Positions 1 to 6,828 of a stretch of 38,806 bases of DNA are shown here, piece after piece. This stretch comes from SIG636 sp045537905 (GTDB lineage: Bacteria > Bacillota > Clostridia > Oscillospirales > CAG-382). Position 1 is the first letter of the stretch; each line of letters opens with the position of its first letter. Location: positions 1 to 38,806 of the forward strand of contig JAZSQJ010000082.1 in NCBI GenBank assembly GCA_045537905.1, given 5' to 3'. The translations under genes were made by a program, and so were the position numbers. The notes below the pieces were generated by a model, which was not told the origin of the DNA, did no database searches, and saw nothing but the letters and a program-made list of their open reading frames with translations.

Positions 1-38
1 GTCCATAGCAAAAAATATATAATTCAATAAAATCTAAA

Positions 39-172
39 AGCTCGGTTGCCTCAACCGAGCTCAGCTTGTTGACAAACCTTGTCATCAAGCTGGCAGAGTG
101 CTGAGAAAGAGTGCAGACAAGACGAACCGAGGCGATAACTGTACTTAGTACTGCGAGCCGAAGTTCGTTTTG
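39..172. other. Cluster of stem-loops in non-coding DNA
   Basis: No convincing gene is present in positions 1-318. Three stem-loops follow one another: a perfect 10-bp stem (39-48 with 52-61, 3-nt loop), a 14-bp stem with one mismatch (62-75 with 79-92, 3-nt loop), and a longer stem closed by 10 pairs including one G-U (118-127 with 163-172). A fourth perfect 14-bp stem (195-208 with 214-227) leads into the 75-bp repeat. The density of pairing suggests a structured transcript end or a palindromic repeat element rather than random sequence. Function is unknown. Confidence 0.55.
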
Positions 173-213
173 AACGGAAAAACAAATAAAATGCAGAAAA
201 TTCAGGGAAGGCA

Positions 214-288
214 TCCCTGAATTTTCTACTTTAGAATAATTGTATTTTGTTCTTTTTCGTGTTCTGTGCCTTTGTCAGCGGTCTGAGG
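214..288 (+). repeat. 75-bp interspersed repeat, copy A
   Basis: This block matches the reverse complement of 38552-38626 at 70 of 75 positions, so the two copies form an inverted pair near the window ends. It begins TCCCTGAATTTTCT and ends GCGGTCTGAGG. The gene at 319-1230 (minus strand) is followed first by a hairpin (286-311) and then by this repeat, the same order seen at copy B. Its first 14 bases also form the right arm of a perfect hairpin with 195-208. It has no coding potential that I can defend. It is probably one member of a genome-wide repeat family. Confidence 0.85.
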
Positions 289-311
289 CTGGCTCCAAAA
301 CGAGCCAGCCT
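286..311 (-). terminator. Hairpin after the trypsin-fold gene
   Basis: A perfect 10-bp stem (AGGCTGGCTC with GAGCCAGCCT) with a 6-nt loop lies 7 bases beyond the stop codon of the minus-strand gene at 319-1230. On the plus strand it is followed by a T-rich run; on the minus strand it is not, so termination of the neighbouring gene would be by a weak or bidirectional terminator. It abuts the 75-bp repeat. Confidence 0.55.
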
Positions 312-318
312 TTATTTA

Positions 319-1230
319 TCAATTATGTTGGGTTATAATATTATCAGCTTTAGTATAGTATTTTACTTTGTTTTCGTCCAGAAAATCCTTTATAACCTCG
401 GCGCTGAGGCAGTGACCCAGGTAATAAAAAGCAGGGGTGGGGTCGGCAGCGTTCCTTTTTCTTGTGGGAATGCCCTTTTCGTCAAAGCTGCAGCCAAGGC
501 TGAAGCGGCGGCTTTCCAATTGCATACCGTAAACCGTGCCCTCGCTGTCAAAGAGCGGAGAGCCGTTATGACCGTAGGTGGCAGGGGTACTAAGCTCGAT
601 ACCGCTTACCTTGCCGTCCCTTACCACGTGACGGGTAACCATACCGTCTATGGGAAACTGAGGGGTGCGGATTGCGTTGACGTCGCCCCACTGTATATCG
701 TCGGTCAGGCTGTTATAAATTGCACCAACCTCCTCGGGATAAGGAAAACCAAGGCGGCATAGACTTTTACCCGTGCGAAGCTTGCCTGCATCCTCTGCGA
801 AAACCGCATAGCCCTTGTAGTGGATGTTTTCTATGCCGTTGAAACGTATAAGGGCAAGGTTGTGCTTGGCGTGGATACGGCAATTTATTTCCTTTATAGG
901 GGAAACACAGCCCTTAAAGAAGCATTTTACGTTTACGGTTACACCCTTGGTATAACCGAACTCCTTTTCCAACGCCTTTAACTGCTCTGCTCTGGTGGCG
1001 TCCTGAGGCAGTGCCTTTGCCTTAGCCTTGAAATGATTGTATTTCACATTGACGTTCTGGGACATTAAAATCAAATCAGCCACTGCTCTGGTGGTGATGG
1101 CACAGCCCTCCCCGTTGACAAAAAACATTGTGGAGGTTGAGGGCATAACCAGTGTTTCGCCATAGTCACGGCTTATATAAACGAAGGGGCGTGTGTAGCC
1201 GCCTACCAGCTCTATTGCGTTTTGAAACAT
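319..1230 (-). CDS. Trypsin-fold protein with degenerate catalytic triad
   Basis: The 303-residue product has the layout of a chymotrypsin/trypsin-like (S1 family) domain but appears catalytically incomplete. The N-terminal strand pair (about residues 33-51) resembles the segment that ends in the catalytic His of the family, yet Ala49 sits where His is expected. The LALIRF segment (125-130), normally preceded by the catalytic Asp, has Asn124. The nucleophile segment survives as GHNGSPLF (220-227) with Ser224. I see no signal peptide or membrane segment, so it is probably cytoplasmic. The start is an ATG preceded by AGGAGG at 4-base spacing. It stands alone, after the terminator at 1253-1290 and before hairpin 286-311. 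The fold is inferred from motifs; a non-proteolytic binding role is a guess. Confidence 0.65.
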   Translation of the reverse strand: MFQNAIELVGGYTRPFVYISRDYGETLVMPSTSTMFFVNGEGCAITTRAVADLILMSQNVNVKYNHFKAKAKALPQDATRAEQLKALEKEFGYTKGVTVNVKCFFKGCVSPIKEINCRIHAKHNLALIRFNGIENIHYKGYAVFAEDAGKLRTGKSLCRLGFPYPEEVGAIYNSLTDDIQWGDVNAIRTPQFPIDGMVTRHVVRDGKVSGIELSTPATYGHNGSPLFDSEGTVYGMQLESRRFSLGCSFDEKGIPTRKRNAADPTPAFYYLGHCLSAEVIKDFLDENKVKYYTKADNIITQHN

Positions 1231-1252
1231 ATTTCCTCCTATAAAACCTACA

Positions 1253-1290
1253 AAGGGGTTGTAAAAAACCTTTGTTTTTTACAACCCCTT
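1253..1290 (-). terminator. Strong intrinsic terminator hairpin
   Basis: A perfect 17-bp inverted repeat (1253-1269 with 1274-1290) with a 4-nt loop lies just past the stop of the solute-binding-like gene. A CTGTTTTT run follows on the plus strand; on the minus strand the tail is less T-rich. It separates the genes at 1335-3686 and 319-1230. Confidence 0.75.
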
Positions 1291-1334
1291 CTGTTTTTAT
1301 TGCTTATTACTTAAACCGGTACGGAAAAACGCCT

Positions 1335-3686
1335 TTACGCCTTAGGTTCACCCTTGAGTGCGTAGTACTGGTTCTGGAACATATTTGTAAGTACGTCGTC
1401 AAAGCCGGTGAATACGGTAGCTTCCTCAAGCTCGGATGTGGGGATATCGTCCTTAACTTCGTTAACAAACTCTTCTGCTGCCTTAGCGTAAGCCTCTGCT
1501 ACCTTGGTCTTAAGCTCTTCACCGTAGTTGTAGATGTTGTCTGCAATAGCCTCGTCAAGGTGTACGTAGTACTGCTCCTCACGGGTTGCGGTGAACTCAT
1601 CTTCAACGGCGGTAGCAAACTCAGCAGATGCAAGATAAGCGTTTACCATATTGATGTATTCATCAGTACGCTTGTAGTTGCCAAGTCTGATAGTTATTTC
1701 AGAGGAGATGAAAGAGGTAAGTGTGCTTTCGGTAACCTCTGCTATATCTTCCTCGGTGTAATCCTTAGCAACACGCTCGTCAATTGCCGCATCGGTAAGG
1801 TCCTTAGCAAGACGCTTTTGAATTTCTTCCTCGTCGGTAACGCCAAGGTTCTTATAGCTTGCTCTGAACTCAGTCTCAAGGGTTGCCTTTACGGCTTCCT
1901 TAATTGTTGCCATTGCGGTGGAAGCTGCTTCCTCACGCTTGGGAGCCATAAACACCTCGTCAGCACGAACCTCCTGGTCGATGGTAACGCTGATTTCTGC
2001 GTCCTTCTGAGCTTCGTATGCAGACTGAATGTTCGTCTTAATGCGGTTGCGGATAAGCTCATCAACCTGCTGGTCAAACTCCTCAAGGTCAACGGAGCAG
2101 GAAACGCCGTTTATGTAATCGGTATAAACCTCTTTACACACCTGGTCAATAACGGCAAGATAGTCGGGGCCTAAAACCTTAAGAGACTCACCCTTGTTGT
2201 CCTTGAAGTTGTACATTTTGGGAGCAAACTTGAAGCCGGAGGTCTTGGAAACGAGAAGGTCCAGATTGTGCTTCTGTACCATCTCCTTCCACTCCTCGCT
2301 AACGCCCTTTTCATCGGAGGGCAGTGCGTGGAGAGAGTGGCCTGTATAAAGATTATTCATACTGTAGGTATTATCGTTAGCGTAGATAACAGTGCCGTCT
2401 ACGTCAGAAATGCTGTAGTTAATACCGAGAGCACCGTAAAGAAGAATGTTTTTGATATCGGTCTGGCTCTGAGGCTTGTTAAGCTGGGTAACGAAGGATG
2501 TACCAAGCTTGGGGTCGTTTACGGAATACTTACCGCTGGCACATACGCAGAAGATGGCCTCGCCAACCTCAAGGCTGGTTGCCATAGGCTTAGCAAATAC
2601 GTTGTAGCTAAGGTTTTTGCCCGTCTTTTCGGAAAGAGCCTTAACCTCTTCCTCAGTGCCCCTGAAGAAGGCTACTGCAAAGTCGCTTTCTTCAATGCTA
2701 GCGTCGATCTCACCCATCAAGCCAAGGGAGCGGTAGCGTGCGATGGTAGCATAAAACTCAGTAAACTTTTCCTGCCCATACAAGAACTCGATTGCGCCCT
2801 CTGCGGTGATGCCCAAGGACTTACCGTCAAGAACTTCGATAGGAGAAGAAACGGGTGCGTTGAGCAAAGGAATAACCGTGCTTTCCTCATCTGCGTCTAC
2901 GGTCTTGAGATAGGAATCCAGATCGTCAACGGTGAGGAGCTGATTAGCGGAAACACCGTACTTATCAAGAAGATCCTGATCGTAAACAAGATACTCGTAC
3001 TCGCCAACCAACTGAACGCTGGGGATACCGAAAATATCCGTATTGTTTATCTTAACTGCCTCGAAGAAAGCAGCGGGGATAGACTGGTTAAGGGATTTTG
3101 CCACGTCGGAAAGGCTACCGTTAAGTCTTTCAAACGCCTTGTCATTAGCAAGCTCGTAATACTTATCATAGTCGGTTACAAGCATTACATCGATAGAAGG
3201 AGCGTTGGGGTATATATCGGTGCCTGCATCAAGCAGCTCGATAATAGTGTCCTGATTATATACAACGGAAGGAGTTACGGCCGTTTCATCGCACTTGTAC
3301 TCAAAGGTAGAGGTAGCATAGTCAAACTTATACTCAAAGCCAAACTTTTCCCCATCCTTTTTCTTGTTGTTTTCCATATAAGCATCCATCATTTCCATTG
3401 CGGAGGAAACCATGGAATCAAACCTTTCCTCAGGAGCGAGGAAAAGCTTAACAGCGTAACCGGAAGTGATAAGTACGTTGTTAAGGTCACGCTCAACTGC
3501 TATAATATCAGCCTCGGTAGTGGTGCTATCCGTAATGCCAAAATAGCTGATTACGGGAATATCAGCAAGCTGGATTACCTCCGCATCGTCATTGCGGGTA
3601 GCGATAAACACAACCACACCTGCAATTAGTGCAAGCACTAAAAAAATGGCTATGAATTTTTTGACTAATTTCTTCTTGTTTTTCAT
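1335..3686 (-). CDS. Membrane-anchored extracellular solute-binding-like protein with helical tail
   Basis: The 783-residue product starts with a basic stretch and one membrane segment (about residues 9-29) without a lipobox Cys, so it is probably an uncleaved anchor with an extracellular body. Residues roughly 35-545 resemble family 1 solute-binding proteins of carbohydrate ABC transporters. About 238 further residues, rich in Glu, Ala and Lys and predicted helical, extend beyond the usual end of that fold. No ABC permease or ATPase gene is adjacent, so a transport role is uncertain; it could be a sensor or surface protein. The ATG at 3686 is chosen because GGAGG lies 11 bases before it; the in-frame TTG six codons upstream overlaps that site. 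A promoter (3735-3763) precedes it and a terminator follows. Confidence 0.6.
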   Translation of the reverse strand: MKNKKKLVKKFIAIFLVLALIAGVVVFIATRNDDAEVIQLADIPVISYFGITDSTTTEADIIAVERDLNNVLITSGYAVKLFLAPEERFDSMVSSAMEMMDAYMENNKKKDGEKFGFEYKFDYATSTFEYKCDETAVTPSVVYNQDTIIELLDAGTDIYPNAPSIDVMLVTDYDKYYELANDKAFERLNGSLSDVAKSLNQSIPAAFFEAVKINNTDIFGIPSVQLVGEYEYLVYDQDLLDKYGVSANQLLTVDDLDSYLKTVDADEESTVIPLLNAPVSSPIEVLDGKSLGITAEGAIEFLYGQEKFTEFYATIARYRSLGLMGEIDASIEESDFAVAFFRGTEEEVKALSEKTGKNLSYNVFAKPMATSLEVGEAIFCVCASGKYSVNDPKLGTSFVTQLNKPQSQTDIKNILLYGALGINYSISDVDGTVIYANDNTYSMNNLYTGHSLHALPSDEKGVSEEWKEMVQKHNLDLLVSKTSGFKFAPKMYNFKDNKGESLKVLGPDYLAVIDQVCKEVYTDYINGVSCSVDLEEFDQQVDELIRNRIKTNIQSAYEAQKDAEISVTIDQEVRADEVFMAPKREEAASTAMATIKEAVKATLETEFRASYKNLGVTDEEEIQKRLAKDLTDAAIDERVAKDYTEEDIAEVTESTLTSFISSEITIRLGNYKRTDEYINMVNAYLASAEFATAVEDEFTATREEQYYVHLDEAIADNIYNYGEELKTKVAEAYAKAAEEFVNEVKDDIPTSELEEATVFTGFDDVLTNMFQNQYYALKGEPKA

Positions 3687-3734
3687 GTGAATAAATCCCT
3701 CCAAAGATATATGCCATATTTACACGCATAATCT

Positions 3735-3763
3735 ATTTTACACCATAAAGCCTTTTATGTCAA
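3735..3763 (-). promoter_or_regulatory. SigA-type promoter for the solute-binding-like gene
   Basis: On the minus strand TTGACA (3758-3763) and TAAAAT (3735-3740) are separated by exactly 17 bases, about 50 bases upstream of the ATG at 3686. The match to the housekeeping sigma consensus is near perfect. Confidence 0.8.
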
Positions 3764-3780
3764 TAAGTATTTTACTTATT
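3762..3780. promoter_or_regulatory. Palindrome between divergent promoters, possible operator
   Basis: AATAAGTA, a TTT spacer and TACTTATT form a perfect 19-bp palindrome. It touches the -35 box of the minus-strand promoter and lies 15 bases upstream of the -35 box of the plus-strand promoter. A dimeric regulator bound here could affect both genes; no such regulator is encoded nearby. Confidence 0.45.
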
Positions 3781-3795
3781 TTTTGACACTTCCCG

Positions 3796-3824
3796 TTGCA
3801 ATTATTTCCTCCCGATGCTATACT
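3796..3824 (+). promoter_or_regulatory. SigA-type promoter for the acetyltransferase gene
   Basis: TTGCAA (3796-3801) and TATACT (3819-3824) are 17 bases apart. Predicted transcription starts near 3831, leaving only the ribosome binding site before the TTG start at 3845. The ATG at 3815 lies upstream of the -10 box, so it cannot be the start if this promoter is used. Confidence 0.65.
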
Positions 3825-3844
3825 GTAATTACGAGGTGATTATT

Positions 3845-4417
3845 TTGGACGACAGAAAATACCGTGCTTTATTTACAGACCTTCCCACTATAGAAACAGA
3901 GCGTCTTGTGCTACGCAAGATCAGCTATGCCGACCTTTATGATATGTACGATTACTCCAGGGAGGATGAGGTGTCCCGCTATCTTTTGTGGTCTCCCCAT
4001 CTTAACATAGACGAGACCAAGGGAACTATTGAATATATCCAGAAGGAGTGTCAGAAGGGACGCTATACCAACTGGGGGGTTGCCCTTAAGGAAAACGGTA
4101 TACTTATCGGCACCTGCGGCTTTGCGGATATTGACAGGCACAACAACAAGGGCGAGATAGGCTACGTGCTTTCCCACCGTTACCGCGGGAAGGGTTATAT
4201 GCGGGAGGCCGCCAGACGGATGCTGGCTGTAGGCTTTGACAGCCTGGGGCTTAACCGCATCGAAGCCAGAATACTTATAGGGAACACCGCCTCTGAAAAG
4301 CTGGCTATGGATATCGGTATGCGTTATGAGGGTACTATGAAAAACGCCCTGTATATCAAGGGTCAGTACAAGAGCTTCAGCTACTACGGCATTACCGCAG
4401 AGGAATACTATAAATAA
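3845..4417 (+). CDS. GNAT family N-acetyltransferase (RimJ/RimL type)
   Basis: The 190-residue product has the features of GNAT acetyltransferases, which transfer an acetyl group from acetyl-CoA to an amine. It opens with TERLVLRKIS near the N terminus, typical of the RimJ/RimL-like group, and carries the acetyl-CoA pyrophosphate-binding segment HRYRGKGYMREA followed by LNRIEARILIGNTAS and the closing GMRYEGTMKNA. This group modifies ribosomal-protein N termini, antibiotics or small amines; the substrate cannot be read from sequence. The TTG start is chosen because GAGGTGA lies 5 bases upstream and because the upstream ATG at 3815 precedes the promoter's -10 box. Rubrerythrin follows 48 bases after the stop and may share the transcript. 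Confidence 0.8.
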   Translation: MDDRKYRALFTDLPTIETERLVLRKISYADLYDMYDYSREDEVSRYLLWSPHLNIDETKGTIEYIQKECQKGRYTNWGVALKENGILIGTCGFADIDRHNNKGEIGYVLSHRYRGKGYMREAARRMLAVGFDSLGLNRIEARILIGNTASEKLAMDIGMRYEGTMKNALYIKGQYKSFSYYGITAEEYYK

Positions 4418-4422
4418 ACAAA

Positions 4423-4462
4423 AGTCCCCTTCCCCGCATAAGCTGTAACAGGAAAGGGGACT
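4423..4462 (+). promoter_or_regulatory. Hairpin masking the rubrerythrin ribosome binding site
   Basis: Positions 4423-4433 (AGTCCCCTTCC) pair with 4451-4462 (GGAAAGGGGACT), giving 11 pairs with one bulged A and a 17-nt loop. The right arm contains the purine-rich ribosome binding site of the gene starting at 4466. No T-run follows, so it is a poor terminator; translational control, or a partial stop of the upstream gene, is possible. Confidence 0.6.
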
Positions 4463-4465
4463 GTT

Positions 4466-4987
4466 ATGAGCTACAACAAAAAAAGCGAAAGCTTTAACAA
4501 TATAAAAAGAGCCTTCTGCGATGAAGCGGCAGGCCACGTCAGATATATGCTGATGAGCGAGAACGCCGAAAAGGACGGCAAGCACGACCTTGCAAGGCTT
4601 TACAGACAGCTATCCCAGGAGGAGCTGGGGCACGCAAGGATATGGTACGGCGAGGAAGGTCATAACGCAGACAGCTTTCTTAAAGAAAGCGTGTCAGGTG
4701 AAAGCACCGAGGCTACAGCCACTTATCCCGGATATGCGGCTAAGGCGGAGCTGGAGGGTTATGAAAAACTGGCAGACCGTTTTCTTGCCAACGGAAAGGC
4801 AGAGGCTCACCATCACAGGCTTTTGATGCAGTATATGGAAGGAACAAAGGAGGAGGGCGGTCACGGCGAAAAGGAGGACTGCGTTTGGCGTTGTACCGTT
4901 TGCGGCTACCGTCATATAGGCACCACCCCGCCTGAGCGTTGTCCCCTTTGTGACTACAACCGCACTGCATACACAATGGAGATATAA
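4466..4987 (+). CDS. rbr: Rubrerythrin
   Basis: Rubrerythrins are non-haem iron proteins that reduce hydrogen peroxide in the cytoplasm of anaerobes. The 173-residue product has a four-helix ferritin-like domain with the expected carboxylate/His ligands: a Glu in the first helix (AFCDEAAGHVRY), the EELGHAR motif in the second, and the GYEKLADRF and AEAHHHRL segments further on. A C-terminal rubredoxin-like iron site is formed by two CxxC pairs (Cys143/146 and Cys159/162). It follows the acetyltransferase closely and lies downstream of a hairpin that covers its ribosome binding site, suggesting controlled translation. The spacing of the third and fourth helices is slightly unusual but the family assignment is secure. 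Confidence 0.93.
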   Translation: MSYNKKSESFNNIKRAFCDEAAGHVRYMLMSENAEKDGKHDLARLYRQLSQEELGHARIWYGEEGHNADSFLKESVSGESTEATATYPGYAAKAELEGYEKLADRFLANGKAEAHHHRLLMQYMEGTKEEGGHGEKEDCVWRCTVCGYRHIGTTPPERCPLCDYNRTAYTMEI

Positions 4988-5021
4988 TTCGAAGGTAATT
5001 ATTGCCGGTAAACGTTGCTTA

Positions 5022-5078
5022 GTGAAGTTTTTGCCGATGGCAAAAACTTCACTTGCCCTCGGGCAAGCGAAGCCCGAG
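5022..5078. terminator. Compound palindromes between convergent genes
   Basis: A perfect 14-bp stem (5022-5035 with 5039-5052, 3-nt loop) is followed by two mutually exclusive stems: 5052-5058 with 5061-5067, and 5058-5064 with 5072-5078. The block lies between the 3' ends of rubrerythrin (plus) and spoVG (minus), so a bidirectional terminator is the simplest reading, but no T-run follows on either strand. A small palindromic repeat element is the alternative. Confidence 0.5.
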
Positions 5079-5088
5079 ACGTGTTGCT

Positions 5089-5343
5089 CTACAACAGCTC
5101 CAGCTTCCTGGCTATGGCTCCCTCAAGAGCTTTACGAAAGCCATCGTCAACGGGATGAACCACGTCACGGCTTCTTCCAAAGGCGTCGGCTCTCGTGGGC
5201 ATTACCGCCATCATACCGCCGTTTGGTTTTTTTGCCGCCTTTATGTCGTGGATTGCCAGTACTCCGTCAAGGATTACCGTTACAACGGCGTATAAAGGCC
5301 CCTCGGAAAAGTTTTTTCTTACAATTATCTCCGTAATTTTCAT
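5089..5343 (-). CDS. spoVG: SpoVG family regulator
   Basis: SpoVG is a small conserved nucleic-acid-binding protein of Firmicutes; in Bacillus it affects asymmetric septation and spore cortex formation, and in other species virulence or capsule genes. The 84-residue product shows the family pattern: MKITEIIVRK at the N terminus, SEGPLYAVVTVILDG, LAIHDIKAA, the MMAVMPTR segment and FGRSRDVVHPV, followed by a C-terminal helix. The ATG at 5343 is chosen because AAGGGTG lies just upstream; an in-frame GTG three codons earlier overlaps that site. It is transcribed divergently from murC and convergently with rubrerythrin. A possible sporulation-type promoter lies at 5365-5393. Confidence 0.93.
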   Translation of the reverse strand: MKITEIIVRKNFSEGPLYAVVTVILDGVLAIHDIKAAKKPNGGMMAVMPTRADAFGRSRDVVHPVDDGFRKALEGAIARKLELL

Positions 5344-5364
5344 ATTTTTCACCCTTTTTTAATA

Positions 5365-5393
5365 ATATTACAAGTATATCCAAAATTTCCTCT
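5365..5393 (-). promoter_or_regulatory. Possible SigH-type promoter of spoVG
   Basis: On the minus strand AGAGGAAAT (5385-5393) fits the SigH -35 consensus RNAGGAWWW exactly. Eleven bases later TTGTAATAT (5365-5373) matches the -10 consensus RNNGAATWW only partly. Bacillus subtilis spoVG is a known SigH target, which makes the match plausible; the weak -10 keeps confidence low. Confidence 0.35.
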
Positions 5394-5469
5394 TTTATTT
5401 TTGAATATTGTATGTTATTATAGTAAACAGGAATAATGCGACTACATATTGAATGAGGTGTTTTTCAAA

Positions 5470-6828
5470 TTGCAGTTCAACATTAACGACTATAACAGCT
5501 ATTACTTTGTAGGCATTGGCGGCATAAGTATGTCGTCTTTGGCTTTGATACTTAAAAGAAGCGGTAAAAACGTTAAAGGCTATGACCGTAGCAGAAGCGA
5601 CGCTACCCAAAGCCTTGAGGCTGAAGGGATTACCGTTTATTACGAAACCACCAAGGACAACTGCAAGGGTTGCGATATTGCCGTGTTTACTGCGGCTATC
5701 GCCTCGGATAACCCTGAAATGACATATATCAAAGAGGCAGGTATACCTGCTATCAGCAGGGCGGAGCTGTTAGGTGCTATTGCCAAGGAATACCCCAACT
5801 CCATTGCAGTGGCAGGCACCCACGGTAAGTCTACCACCTGCGGTATACTGTCCCAGATTTTCCTTTCCTTTAAGGAGGCTGACCCCTCCATCCTTATCGG
5901 GGCAAGACTGCCCAGCATCCACTCTACCTTCCGTACGGGACACGACGGCACCTTTGTTTTTGAGGCTTGTGAGTACAAGGACGCTTTTTTGAAGTTTTTC
6001 CCCACCGTTTCCGTGGTTTTGAACGTGGAGCTGGACCACATTGACTATTTCCACTCGTTAGAGGAAATGGAGCACTCCTTCCAGGGCTTTATAAACAACA
6101 CCGCAGAAAAGGGCTGTGTTATCGTAAACAAGGACAGCGTACACGCCATTGAATGTATGGAGGGCTACAGCAGAAAATACTATACGTATTCCATTGTTGA
6201 CAGCAGTGCGGATTTTTATGCAAAGGACATCCGTTTTGACCACGGACTGCCCTCCTATACCCTTGTGTTCAAGGGGCGTGAGGTGTTCAGGGCGGAGCTT
6301 TCCGTTCCCGGGGAGCATAACATTTCAAACTCCTTGGCGGCAGTGGCGGCGGCGTTTATGTCCAAGGTGCCCGACGAGGCTATAATCAAGGGTCTTAAGG
6401 ACTTCAGAGGTGTGGGCAGAAGGTTTGAGTACAAGGGCAAGCTTGGCGGCGCCCTTATTTACGACGATTACGCTCACCACCCCGACGAGATAAAGGCTAC
6501 CCTTGCGGCGGCAAGAAATATGGACGTTAAGCGTATTATTTCGGTGTTCCAGCCTCATACCTTTTCCAGACTGCACGCTTTGTTTGAGGATTTTGCGGCA
6601 TCTTTCGGCGACGCTGACGTTAAGATCTTTGCCGACGTGTTTGCGGCAAGGGAGGAAAACGTTTACGGTATAAGCTCGGAGGCTTTGGCAAAAGCGGCAG
6701 GGGGCGTTTACATCGACAGCTTTGAGGGTATTGCGGAATATATAAAGCAAAACGCCACCCAAGGTGACCTGGTGATATTTATGGGAGCAGGGGACATATA
6801 CAAAGCAGGAAGGCTGCTTTTTGATTAA
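5470..6828 (+). CDS. murC: UDP-N-acetylmuramate--L-alanine ligase
   Basis: MurC joins L-alanine to UDP-N-acetylmuramate using ATP, the first amino-acid addition in peptidoglycan precursor synthesis, in the cytoplasm. From the chosen start the 452-residue product shows VGIGGIS of the N-terminal Rossmann domain (14-20), the ATP-binding GTHGKST (from 116), the central-domain LNVELDHIDYF segment, GEHNISNSLAA, and the C-terminal YDDYAHHPDEI motif that separates MurC from MurD/E/F. The TTG at 5470 is preferred because GAGGTG ends 9 bases before it; a TTG at 5449 lies upstream of that site. The stop codon overlaps the next ATG by one base, implying translational coupling. It is divergent from spoVG. 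Confidence 0.95.
   Translation: MQFNINDYNSYYFVGIGGISMSSLALILKRSGKNVKGYDRSRSDATQSLEAEGITVYYETTKDNCKGCDIAVFTAAIASDNPEMTYIKEAGIPAISRAELLGAIAKEYPNSIAVAGTHGKSTTCGILSQIFLSFKEADPSILIGARLPSIHSTFRTGHDGTFVFEACEYKDAFLKFFPTVSVVLNVELDHIDYFHSLEEMEHSFQGFINNTAEKGCVIVNKDSVHAIECMEGYSRKYYTYSIVDSSADFYAKDIRFDHGLPSYTLVFKGREVFRAELSVPGEHNISNSLAAVAAAFMSKVPDEAIIKGLKDFRGVGRRFEYKGKLGGALIYDDYAHHPDEIKATLAAARNMDVKRIISVFQPHTFSRLHALFEDFAASFGDADVKIFADVFAAREENVYGISSEALAKAAGGVYIDSFEGIAEYIKQNATQGDLVIFMGAGDIYKAGRLLFD

Noticed and set aside
247..762. Plus-strand open frame starting in repeat copy A
   Set aside because: It runs across the hairpin and antisense to the trypsin-fold gene, with no ribosome binding site.
2268..3629. 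Long plus-strand open frame within the solute-binding-like gene
   Set aside because: Antisense to a gene with promoter, ribosome binding site and terminator. No ribosome binding site or recognisable motif on the plus strand.
3815..3844. ATG start for the acetyltransferase ten codons upstream
   Set aside because: It overlaps the predicted -10 box and has no ribosome binding site; the TTG at 3845 has one.
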